Program-made: the position numbers and the translations under genes
Shown here: piece after piece, positions 25,073 through 33,706 of the stretch
Layout: each line of letters begins with the position of its first letter
Position numbering within the stretch: position 1 is the stretch's first letter
The notes under the pieces: generated by a model
Seen by the model: only the letters and a program-made list of their open reading frames with translations
Databases searched by the model: none
Told to the model about the DNA's origin: nothing
DNA from: Flavobacterium sp.
GTDB taxonomy: Bacteria; Bacteroidota; Bacteroidia; Flavobacteriales; Flavobacteriaceae
NCBI GenBank assembly: GCA_023251135.1
Contig: JAHEZJ010000016.1
Span: 57,549 to 121,548, forward strand
Direction of reading: 5' to 3'
DNA length: 64,000 nt

Positions 25073-25600
25073 TTAAAGATTTTCAGTATTTATTATACGA
25101 TGTACGATTTCTAGCTTATTCTCTAAATATAAAATATTTATATCTTCAATAAAATATTTTTCTAAATTAGAATTTAGACAATCATATATAACTGATTTTA
25201 ATTGTTCATAATTAAAATTATCTATTTTTCTAGGATCTTTATATCTATTAATGTTTTTTTGAAGAACACATAAGTGAGCTTTTAATCTAACGGAATGGAT
25301 ACTTTCTACATTGTTAGAATGTAATTTATTAAAGCATGATATAATTGATTCGTATAAATCAATTACACTTTCTTCATATTCAAATTCTCCGTTGTTATAG
25401 TTCTCCGTTTTTTTCTCCATTTTAGACCAATACAAACGTTTTATTTGTTTTTCATTGTTAGTAAGCTTATTCCAATTTTCATCAATATCATCTGCTGTTA
25501 ATGAATAATTTTTATCTAACAATTTAAATTCATTTTTAAGTTTGTTTGTATCATCTGCTAATAAAATATATTCATTTTTTATTTCTTCCCAGTTACACAT
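25073..25600 (-). CDS. Candidate immunity protein for the adjacent ADP-ribosyltransferase-like toxin
   Basis: This 175-aa protein lacks a signal peptide or membrane segment and is predicted to be almost entirely alpha-helical and charged (ENWNKLTNNEKQIKRLYW; ESVIDLYESIISCFNKLHS). I do not recognise the family. It starts 2 bp after the stop of the toxin-like gene upstream and is the last gene of the long operon. A small cytoplasmic orphan gene directly after a toxin gene is the usual place for an immunity gene, which is the only basis for the call. The DNA is extremely AT-rich; 25141-25200 has 9 G/C in 60 bases by hand count. Confidence 0.65.
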   Translation of the reverse strand: MCNWEEIKNEYILLADDTNKLKNEFKLLDKNYSLTADDIDENWNKLTNNEKQIKRLYWSKMEKKTENYNNGEFEYEESVIDLYESIISCFNKLHSNNVESIHSVRLKAHLCVLQKNINRYKDPRKIDNFNYEQLKSVIYDCLNSNLEKYFIEDINILYLENKLEIVHRIINTENL

Positions 25601-25602
25601 AT

Positions 25603-26469
25603 TTATAGTTCTTTGATTTTGTAAATAAAAATATTTGGTGTTGTACTAGGAACTATATCCACGACTTCAAATTGAACGAATGGTTTAAATAATATTTCAG
25701 ATTCAGAGCCGTTAATTAATTTTAAATCTACTCCTGTCTTAGATTCTATTTCCCAAATTACATCTCCCTTATTACCGCGCCTAAATATATCTGCGGTATA
25801 ATCATCTAGTGAACTTGACGTAAAACGTCCTTCAAAATTAAACTTTTGACCTTTTACTAATGTTTTTGCAAAATTAGATTCTGATAAACCGGCACCTCTA
25901 AAAACATTTATTCCTATTTGTTTTGGAAACTTAGAGTATGCAGAAATCATTAAATCTTTCATTTCGGTATATTCTGCAGTCATTGGAATTCCACCACTTA
26001 GCGCTTTATTAAAATTAGAATAATAATTGTCCTGAATAAATAGTTTATATGCAGCTTCTTCTGCAACTGAAATATTATAGTTTGCATATTTTCGAATATG
26101 TGAACCATTTTTTAAAGGCTCATAAATAGCATTAAAACTTGTGTTTTTAAGTAAATTGTCTAATTTTTCAACTGTAACGCTTAGAGACTTCCATTTCAAA
26201 TATCCTCCAACCTTATCGATCTCCTCTAAGTTTTTAGAAACTAATTTGAGCTCTTCTATATTAGTTCTAAGAGTAGGAGCTTCATTATTTAGAATTAGCC
26301 ATGCATTAAAACCATCGGATTCCTTGACTACGGTTTTGAATTCAGTGCCAGAAGTTGATAGATCGCTTACTAAAGTTGCCAATGCACAAGGATCTCCAGG
26401 CCCTGCATTTGTGATTAGGCTTGATAACAGTAATAAATAAAGAAGGAATCTTTTTATTATATTTTTCAT
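25603..26469 (-). CDS. Exported ADP-ribosyltransferase-like toxin
   Basis: This 288-aa protein has a signal peptide (MKNIIKRFLLYLLLLSSLITNAGPG), a linker region over about residues 27-80, and a C-terminal domain with the three R-S-E marks of arginine-type mono-ADP-ribosyltransferases in the correct order. These are R191 (NVFRGAG), the STS-like S218-S220 (RFTSSS) and the ExE pair E256/E258 (GSESEILF). Such domains transfer ADP-ribose from NAD to target proteins. The linker LVSDLSTSGTEFKTV...AWLIL resembles the very end of the 2168-aa toxin encoded upstream, so this looks like an orphan toxin module. The flanking genes are candidate immunity genes, with gaps of 2 and 0 bp. The target is unknown. 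Confidence 0.75.
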   Translation of the reverse strand: MKNIIKRFLLYLLLLSSLITNAGPGDPCALATLVSDLSTSGTEFKTVVKESDGFNAWLILNNEAPTLRTNIEELKLVSKNLEEIDKVGGYLKWKSLSVTVEKLDNLLKNTSFNAIYEPLKNGSHIRKYANYNISVAEEAAYKLFIQDNYYSNFNKALSGGIPMTAEYTEMKDLMISAYSKFPKQIGINVFRGAGLSESNFAKTLVKGQKFNFEGRFTSSSLDDYTADIFRRGNKGDVIWEIESKTGVDLKLINGSESEILFKPFVQFEVVDIVPSTTPNIFIYKIKEL

Positions 26470-27165
26470 TTAGTTTATTTTAAAGTAAGTACTTGTAAAC
26501 TCATTATTTGCTTTTTGAAGTAGTTCCATTTCTACTTGATTTGTATCATAATCTTGCCCTCTATAAATCCATCTGAAAATATTTGGATAAAGTAGCTCAT
26601 CGACTATATTTTTTTTATCGGTAATTTTTTCTTCGTCTAAGTCATATATAAATGATAAATTAGAAAACGACTGAATAACTTGAATTTGTCTTGAATTAAT
26701 TAAATATGCCCACTCTATATCAACATCTTGTTCAAATTTTATTTTTTTTATTTCCAAAGTTAACAGATCTGTTAAAACCAAACTCCTTTTATTAATTACT
26801 AAGTGTTTTTCAGGATAAAAAAAGCTCCCCACTAAGCTATCTACAGTTGTGTTTCCGCTTTCCCTAAAGTATACTTTTAAACTTTTTTTTGTATAATCTA
26901 AAGTATTAAGCAGATAAAAATCAACACACGGAATAAAAGCGAAGTTTTTTGTTGGATGTTCTATTTCAATTTTTTCATTTAACACACATTGAATGTTTTT
27001 TGTTGAAAATAATTCCTCAGTTTTATCAATACTGTCAATGAATACGGAGTAATATACAAGTTCCTGACCTCTATTAGGTTCTTCCCAGCCCATATATTTT
27101 AACTGAATTCTTTTATTTATAGTTTTAAACAAACTTAGATGTTCAATTTGCTTTATTTGTTTCAT
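26470..27165 (-). CDS. Candidate immunity protein for the TNT-like toxin
   Basis: This 231-aa protein has no signal peptide and mixes beta-type stretches with charged turns (YYSVFIDSIDKTEELF; LSFIYDLDEEKIT). I do not recognise it. It lies 2 bp after the stop of the giant TNT-like toxin gene and its stop is directly adjacent to the start of the ART-like gene. Immunity factors of TNT-type NAD glycohydrolases are cytoplasmic, which fits the absence of an export signal. The role is inferred from position only. Confidence 0.6.
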   Translation of the reverse strand: MKQIKQIEHLSLFKTINKRIQLKYMGWEEPNRGQELVYYSVFIDSIDKTEELFSTKNIQCVLNEKIEIEHPTKNFAFIPCVDFYLLNTLDYTKKSLKVYFRESGNTTVDSLVGSFFYPEKHLVINKRSLVLTDLLTLEIKKIKFEQDVDIEWAYLINSRQIQVIQSFSNLSFIYDLDEEKITDKKNIVDELLYPNIFRWIYRGQDYDTNQVEMELLQKANNEFTSTYFKIN

Positions 27166-27167
27166 AT

Positions 27168-30100
27168 CTAGTTACAAAGAGGTTTTTTATTATCTGTAAA
27201 TATCTTCCAGGCTTCAATACCATTTTCAGGGTTTTGATTAACTGTTTTCATTAAAGTGGAGTTATTTTTTAAATCCTGAATTAATGTTTTTATTTCTGTT
27301 TCTGACAAATTTAAGGATTTATTTTTGGCAACAATTTTAGTAACAATATCATCTGTAAATCCTAACTCCTTAAATTGACTCAGAGAACTTCCACTGTCTG
27401 TAAGAGTTTTAGATATTGTTCTTCCTTTTCCAACCCAAGTTGAGTATTTTCCGCTTGGAGATTCTATGACTTGTATTTCGACAGATCCTTCTTTAGCTAA
27501 TTGTGACCATGTTTTTGGATAACCAGATACTGGATCTATATCTTTTATTATAAATCGCGATTGTTCTGCTTTACCAACTTTTCCAAACCATGGAATTGCC
27601 CTGTTAGTTTCAATTTCGAATTTTGATGGGTCTTTAATCGTTATTTTGTAATAGAAATCGTACTTGTTTTTTTCCATATTTAAAGCCCTACCATCAAAAT
27701 CATAAGGTTTTCCATTAAACATTGGACTTGTATAGGCTCCACCTAAATTTGGGGTTCCATCTGGTAGATCTCCAAAAGAGCCTCCATATCTATCAAATAC
27801 CTCATTTTCATTTGGGGCCCTTTTAACTAGTGGACCATATCCACCATTTGCAGGAGGCCATAATGCATTATTTTTAACATCAAAATTTATCTTATATTCC
27901 TTGGCTAAAGCTTCAAGCTTATCCCATTGGCTTTGCTTATAATAATTCCAGTATTGACCTCTTACATTACTTGGTATTTTTTCTAAATGTAAATTTTTTA
28001 AATACTCTGAATTTAGTGATAGTTCATAAGCTTTTTGATTTATGAAAAACTCGTTATTAACTTTTGCTTTATTTGGATACCACCAATTTTTAAACTTGTC
28101 AATATTGTCTGTGTAGCTCTTAACATCTTTAGTATTTGCATTTTTCCATAATTCTTTAAATGCTACATAATCGTTGTTAAATCTAACAATATCGTCTAGT
28201 TCTTTTAAGACAGCATCACTTGCATTAGCAAAATCTTCAAAAAATCTAAGCTTTAAAGGTGTATCTAATGCATTTACTTCATTTTTAAGCGTCAGTAATG
28301 ATGAGGATTCCAGTCTTGAAGCCAAGGTGGGAGATTCTAATTTAGGAGTAATATAAAAAATTTCTTTGTTATTAGGATCTTTTACAATACTGATTGCTCC
28401 ATTAACAGTTTTTCCAGTCTTATCGACATATGAAATTTTATTAAAAGTTGTGATTAATTCCACATCTTTTGCCATTATTGAAGCTGGTTGCCAAGAGGTA
28501 ATATTACTTAAATTAGTGACATTTTTAGAAATACTAACATCGGCAATTTTTTGACTTGCTGTTATACCATTATTAAGAAATAAACCAGAATTGTCGACAG
28601 TTATATCAATAATTGAAGAAAGACTTTGATCTATGTTTTGGCATTTTATTCTTGCCTCAAAAATCATATCATACATTTTTTTCGAAACTCTAATTTCATC
28701 GGGGCTGAGAGTTCCTCCTTTTATTCCTGTAGATAAGGTCTCTAGTAAATTATCGATTTTATTTAAATGAGCTAGTCTTTCTATTTCATCTAATTCTTTA
28801 AAATCACTAACAAAATTCTTTATATTACTTCTTATTATTCTTACAGATTGAATGTGTTTACCTTCTTTAAGAGCAAATTGAAAAATTCCTCTTCCTAAAC
28901 CTGATAATCCGGCAACTGCTTTTGGTAAGTTATATATTCCATAAATAGCCTCCCAGTAAGCATTGTATTTAGGACTTATTGCATCTGGATTATTGTAATT
29001 GGTAACAGTTATTAGTATATCTGTTGAAACCATGGCTAGTTCTAATGCCATTAATGATCCACCACTTGTAAAAGGGGCTAGCGCTATTGCAACACCATCA
29101 GCTACTAATCTAAATAGTATAGCGTCATTATGATCTTCTACTGAGTTGGCAATCCAATATGCATAAATTGCAGGAACTGCAAATAGTCCTTTTTTAAAAT
29201 CTCTACCATCGACTTTAAAATCTTTAGGGATCTCTAAAACTACATATTCATAAGGATACAGAGTAAAAAGATGTTGTACAGGATCTTTTTGATTTTTTGA
29301 ATTGATTACCTGAAGGCTGCAATTAAACAGAATTTTACTGTTATCAGCTAGTGATCTGGTAACGATTAAATTATATTCTAATACAGCTCCATCATTTGAA
29401 ACAACATTAAATATTCCTTTATCATAAAACATAAAATAAGGCTCTGTCCTTGTTCCTGTTAAAGGCGGTATTGTGTTGTATTTATTTCTTACTTCCAGAG
29501 CTAAATTATTAGCATAGTTGTTGCCAATCTTTTTATAAATCAATGTTTTGTAAAGAATGTCCTGAACGAAATATTTTCTCTCTTTTCCATCAATAACTTT
29601 ATAGATGTCCCACAATAATTTATAGCTATTGTCGTCTAATTCTGAAATGATTTTCTGAGTATCTTTTTCATGGATAAAAAGATTTAGAAGTATTTCTTCA
29701 GATTTATCAAAAGCTGAATTATTACTCATGGCATCTTGTATCAAAGCCATTCTTTTGTTATAGGAAATACTATTCCAAAAAACAGGAATCATTTTAAAAT
29801 TATCAGCTACAGTGTGGTTTGTTACATATTGATAATAGTAACTTTCATCAAATCCTGTAACAGCTTCAGGAACTAAATTCTTGATAAATTTGTATGACTC
29901 TGTTTTGTTTGACGGAATTAATGCTTCAATGTTAGTATTATTAACAGAGAACATTGCCATTAAGCCTTGATAGAAAGAAGTATAATTTTTAGTATCGTAA
30001 GGATTTATAGAATGGTCATTTAAGTTCTTGTTTAGATTGACAATTATCTCGTGATTATTTAGAGAAATTAAGTCATAAAAATTAGTGAGATTACCAGAAT

Positions 30101-33100
30101 CTATTGCTGCCATTACTCTAAGCAGAGCAATTTCCTGATCATTTTTTATTTCACTTGATAAACTTAATTGTGTAAACGCTTTCTTTAAATTCTCCCAGCC
30201 AACTTCTCTTAATGCAGCAATACAAACGTGTTCTTTAACTATTAAATTAACTAGTTCAGTATTTGTGAATGTTTTTTTATCAAATAAAGTTTTTAACTTT
30301 TTTTTATCTTCCGCAATAATATTAGGCTGGCATTTATTTTTATCGTTGTTAATTAAATCAGCTATAGAGTTAATTACACTACAAGTAGGATCCGGAGCGT
30401 ACAGTGGAACTGTAATAAATGTATTGTCTTTCGCTAAGATTTTTTTTATCTCGCCAATTACAATATCAGTAGTAGCATTTTTAGGTTTCGTCCAATTATG
30501 AATGTCTTTATAGCTATAAGTACATTTATCATTTGAAATTTTAATTACAGCTTTTCCGCTAGTGTTTAAAGTAACGGGATATGGCATTTTATCACCTAAA
30601 TTACTAACGCGGTTATAGTCAGTATCTTTATATGTTAATTCATAAATAACTTCATTACCAACTACTTTACCATCGAATGAAGCCAATAGCTTTTTAGTAT
30701 CATTTTGGTAAACATTAAATCCAGTTATCAGATAAGGTCTACTTTGAGAAACTTTTCCAACTAATTTATTACCACTAGCTTCTTCATTTTCAGTTACTTT
30801 GAATATGTTTCCTAATAAGTCAAGTTCATTGGCATCACGGTTTTCCCCGGCACTATCCCCTTGAATAAATGGATACAATTGTAACCCTGGAGCATGGAGT
30901 ACCTGCCAGTCGTTGTGGCTTAAAAGTACTCCGGTACCGTAATCCATTAAAAGATCTGTGGTTGTAGTAGTGTTATACTCTGTAAATGGATGTTTCAATC
31001 CAAAGACACCATGACCTAATTCGTGCGCCAATGTACGAACGGTATTGGTTTTGTTAAAAATAAAACCATATTGTCGCTTCAACGGCATAAAGCCAAGGAT
31101 GTTTGATTTATCGGAAGGAGCTCCCGTATAAATTACATAATAGGTGTCCTTTTTATAATCTGAACCTAATTTTGCTTTTAGATTATTGGTGATTTGCTGT
31201 TGGTCAGGTGTATACGTGTTTAGCAAGTCACTATCGCTGGTTTCGATGCTCTCGCCCCAACTGTTGTCTAAGGTTACATTTATAGTATAAACGTCAAATG
31301 TTATTCCGGCAGGTTCATAAATTGCATTCAATTGCTCTTTTGCATTAGCAGGTATTGAAGCATTGTTAACGCTAACCAGTGTTACATTTACTTTTTTATT
31401 GGTCAAATGCCATAAATCTATAGCTCCTGCAATATCGTATTTCCCGACAGTTTCTTTCGGGTCTTTTGGTGTAGCAGGTTTTACAGTTGCAAGGACCGTT
31501 TCTTTAGCAAAATCTAAAGTTTTTTTCAGGGTTAATGTTGCAACATTATCTTTCCAAACAATTTGAGTGCTGTCAATAGCAGTACCATTTTGAGTTTTAA
31601 AGACAAGATCTTTTTTGGTTTTTCCGTTTTTGAAGTTGGCGGTTGCGGTTACAATATCAGTTTTAGTAGGACTGTCTGAAACAGCTTTCAAATTTACATT
31701 GTAGGTACCACCACTTTTTTGAGGGATTGTTTCGTAAGTTTTGCCTAAGCTTCCGTTTGCTGTTACAGGAGCATTATCAAAAGCATAAAAACCATTTCCT
31801 TTAGAGAAAATTACGTTTACATCCGGAGAAGAAATTTCTGTTACACTTCCACCAGATCCCATACCGTTTGTATTCTTGGAAGTTGGAATTCCTCCCGGAG
31901 CGAGTTGTCCTGTTTTTTCAATATTACCATTAGGAGCATTAGCCGGAACAGCATATTGTTTACCATTTTTATCCGTAATTATAATATCATTTACGGTTTT
32001 TGGTAAGGTGACTTTAACATCATTTGGACCAGTTATTGTAATAGTTCCATCAGGATTTTTTACAACTGATTGTATCGGAAACTGAATATCGTGATTGACA
32101 ACATTTCCTGCATCACCAAATACATCATTGACTAAACCGTCTAAATCAGAAACACCACTCCAGGTTGGGTCGTATGCAGCAATAATCTCCCCTGTGATTA
32201 ATTTAAAATCGCTATTAAGACCAATGTTATTGAATGTAATTCTGATTCTGGTATTTTCGCTCAGGTTCCATTTTGAGTTTCCTTCCTCATTCTTTGGGCT
32301 TAAGGCTTCAGCAGCATCGATTAGTTTTCTGAATTTTTCTAAGAAAGGCAGCGTGACATAACCTTCTCCCGAGAAGTTACCGTTACTCCCGGTGGCTTTT
32401 ATAACGACTATAGGGAAATCTCCCGCCGCGATTACATCATTCGGGAAAAGTTCCGGAAGCGGAGTTTGGTTCGCTAAATCTTTAGGGTCTGGTTTGATAC
32501 CACAACCGGTAAAGGCAATTTCGTCTTTGGCGATGGTGGTGAATTCAAATATCGTACTGTTAAGGTATTTGCCCACGTCACAAGAGGATCCTACGGTATA
32601 TTCGTAGGTGGTGTTGGGTTTTAAGTTGCTTAGGGTAATATTTTCTCTTGGCGTTACGGCTTTATACCATTCCGAACCGGCGTTTTTCTCGCGATAGCTT
32701 ACCTGATAATCAAAGTTGTCGATGTTACCGCTCCAGCTTATTTTGGCCTGATCCTGGCTGATACCCGAAGTGGCAATAGCCAGTGGCGAGGTACAAAATA
32801 CTTCGTAAGTAAAAGCGAATATCTCGGTATAACCGTTGTTCTTAAACACTCCAATTTCTTCGGCTCCATAAATGGCTTTTGCCTTAATACGCCACGCATA
32901 TTTTTTACCGGGAATCAGTTGAGGTTCGCTCATCCCATATTGCAGGGTGGTCATTTTTGTGGTAGTCGTATACAACGGCGGCGAATAAGCAAAGGCATTT
33001 TGAACCGGGGTATAATTGTCCCAGATTTCAACTAATGAAAATTCGTATTCTACATTACTGACATTGATGCTTCGTGGTGTCCAGCTAAAAACAATGTTCT

Positions 33101-33674
33101 GAATGTTTTGCTGCATGATCGAAGCATTGTTCAAAGGCAGGTTGAGGAAAGGGGGATCGTTTTGAAAAATAACAGTAGTTGAACCTGTTTTTTTAGATAG
33201 TTTTTTTCCTGTTGCAAAGTCATATACTTCGACATAAAGGTTGTAAATACCTTCGGGTAGGGGCTGCGCATATTGATTTGGATTTAATCCCAAAAGGTTC
33301 TGGTACTGAAAGTAGGGGGCCAGATCAACATTAGTCAGTTGTAGTGGAAATCCTCCTTCTAGATACAAGGGTCTGGATCCAACAACAAAGTCATTGGTGG
33401 TAAAAGAAATTCCATTGCCCTGAAGGTAAAGTTTCAATCGTACCTGACGGTTTGAGATGGTCAAATCGTTAAGTACCAATTGAATTTTTATGGGACTGTT
33501 TATGGTAGTCGCATCGGCATATTTACTCAAATAAATAGGCGAAGGCTGTGTAATTTGGGTGTTGACCGAAATTGGAAAGGTTTGTGCATGACTTTCGAAG
33601 CCCGTCAGGGAACACAGCAGCAACAGCAATAGGTATAGTTTTTTCAGCATTTTGGGTAATTGAGGTTTATCCAT
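27168..33674 (-). CDS. Giant exported polymorphic toxin: FN3, metzincin-type motif and TNT-like NAD-glycohydrolase end
   Basis: This 2168-aa protein (alternative start at 33650, M9) begins with a signal peptide ending SHAQ. Residues about 30-290 form a beta-rich region (LPEGIYNLYVEVYDF, ..NIVFSWTPR) that, from memory, resembles Bacteroidota 'TANFOR' proteins; an FN3 domain follows near 295-380. Near 884-895 HELGHGVFGLKH is a perfect HExxHxxGxxH zinc motif, with LLMDYGTG as a probable Met-turn, so a metzincin-type protease may cleave the protein itself or a partner. A hydrophobic Gly/Ala segment lies near 1510-1600. The C-terminus matches TNT-type NAD glycohydrolases: LWPPANGG from 1938, FDRYGG with R1962, and KAEQSRF with Q2038; the family histidine is not obvious. 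The last 40 residues resemble a toxin linker. No T9SS sorting domain was seen. The 3' half is much more AT-rich than the 5' half. Confidence 0.8.
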   Translation of the reverse strand: MDKPQLPKMLKKLYLLLLLLCSLTGFESHAQTFPISVNTQITQPSPIYLSKYADATTINSPIKIQLVLNDLTISNRQVRLKLYLQGNGISFTTNDFVVGSRPLYLEGGFPLQLTNVDLAPYFQYQNLLGLNPNQYAQPLPEGIYNLYVEVYDFATGKKLSKKTGSTTVIFQNDPPFLNLPLNNASIMQQNIQNIVFSWTPRSINVSNVEYEFSLVEIWDNYTPVQNAFAYSPPLYTTTTKMTTLQYGMSEPQLIPGKKYAWRIKAKAIYGAEEIGVFKNNGYTEIFAFTYEVFCTSPLAIATSGISQDQAKISWSGNIDNFDYQVSYREKNAGSEWYKAVTPRENITLSNLKPNTTYEYTVGSSCDVGKYLNSTIFEFTTIAKDEIAFTGCGIKPDPKDLANQTPLPELFPNDVIAAGDFPIVVIKATGSNGNFSGEGYVTLPFLEKFRKLIDAAEALSPKNEEGNSKWNLSENTRIRITFNNIGLNSDFKLITGEIIAAYDPTWSGVSDLDGLVNDVFGDAGNVVNHDIQFPIQSVVKNPDGTITITGPNDVKVTLPKTVNDIIITDKNGKQYAVPANAPNGNIEKTGQLAPGGIPTSKNTNGMGSGGSVTEISSPDVNVIFSKGNGFYAFDNAPVTANGSLGKTYETIPQKSGGTYNVNLKAVSDSPTKTDIVTATANFKNGKTKKDLVFKTQNGTAIDSTQIVWKDNVATLTLKKTLDFAKETVLATVKPATPKDPKETVGKYDIAGAIDLWHLTNKKVNVTLVSVNNASIPANAKEQLNAIYEPAGITFDVYTINVTLDNSWGESIETSDSDLLNTYTPDQQQITNNLKAKLGSDYKKDTYYVIYTGAPSDKSNILGFMPLKRQYGFIFNKTNTVRTLAHELGHGVFGLKHPFTEYNTTTTTDLLMDYGTGVLLSHNDWQVLHAPGLQLYPFIQGDSAGENRDANELDLLGNIFKVTENEEASGNKLVGKVSQSRPYLITGFNVYQNDTKKLLASFDGKVVGNEVIYELTYKDTDYNRVSNLGDKMPYPVTLNTSGKAVIKISNDKCTYSYKDIHNWTKPKNATTDIVIGEIKKILAKDNTFITVPLYAPDPTCSVINSIADLINNDKNKCQPNIIAEDKKKLKTLFDKKTFTNTELVNLIVKEHVCIAALREVGWENLKKAFTQLSLSSEIKNDQEIALLRVMAAIDSGNLTNFYDLISLNNHEIIVNLNKNLNDHSINPYDTKNYTSFYQGLMAMFSVNNTNIEALIPSNKTESYKFIKNLVPEAVTGFDESYYYQYVTNHTVADNFKMIPVFWNSISYNKRMALIQDAMSNNSAFDKSEEILLNLFIHEKDTQKIISELDDNSYKLLWDIYKVIDGKERKYFVQDILYKTLIYKKIGNNYANNLALEVRNKYNTIPPLTGTRTEPYFMFYDKGIFNVVSNDGAVLEYNLIVTRSLADNSKILFNCSLQVINSKNQKDPVQHLFTLYPYEYVVLEIPKDFKVDGRDFKKGLFAVPAIYAYWIANSVEDHNDAILFRLVADGVAIALAPFTSGGSLMALELAMVSTDILITVTNYNNPDAISPKYNAYWEAIYGIYNLPKAVAGLSGLGRGIFQFALKEGKHIQSVRIIRSNIKNFVSDFKELDEIERLAHLNKIDNLLETLSTGIKGGTLSPDEIRVSKKMYDMIFEARIKCQNIDQSLSSIIDITVDNSGLFLNNGITASQKIADVSISKNVTNLSNITSWQPASIMAKDVELITTFNKISYVDKTGKTVNGAISIVKDPNNKEIFYITPKLESPTLASRLESSSLLTLKNEVNALDTPLKLRFFEDFANASDAVLKELDDIVRFNNDYVAFKELWKNANTKDVKSYTDNIDKFKNWWYPNKAKVNNEFFINQKAYELSLNSEYLKNLHLEKIPSNVRGQYWNYYKQSQWDKLEALAKEYKINFDVKNNALWPPANGGYGPLVKRAPNENEVFDRYGGSFGDLPDGTPNLGGAYTSPMFNGKPYDFDGRALNMEKNKYDFYYKITIKDPSKFEIETNRAIPWFGKVGKAEQSRFIIKDIDPVSGYPKTWSQLAKEGSVEIQVIESPSGKYSTWVGKGRTISKTLTDSGSSLSQFKELGFTDDIVTKIVAKNKSLNLSETEIKTLIQDLKNNSTLMKTVNQNPENGIEAWKIFTDNKKPLCN

Positions 33675-33706
33675 TTTTTGTCAGGTTAGTATTCGTATTG
33701 AATCCT

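Noticed and set aside
27168-33674. A T9SS sorting domain at the end of the giant toxin
   Set aside because: The last 100 residues are a helical linker-like region without the YPNP start or the final basic strand of type A domains.
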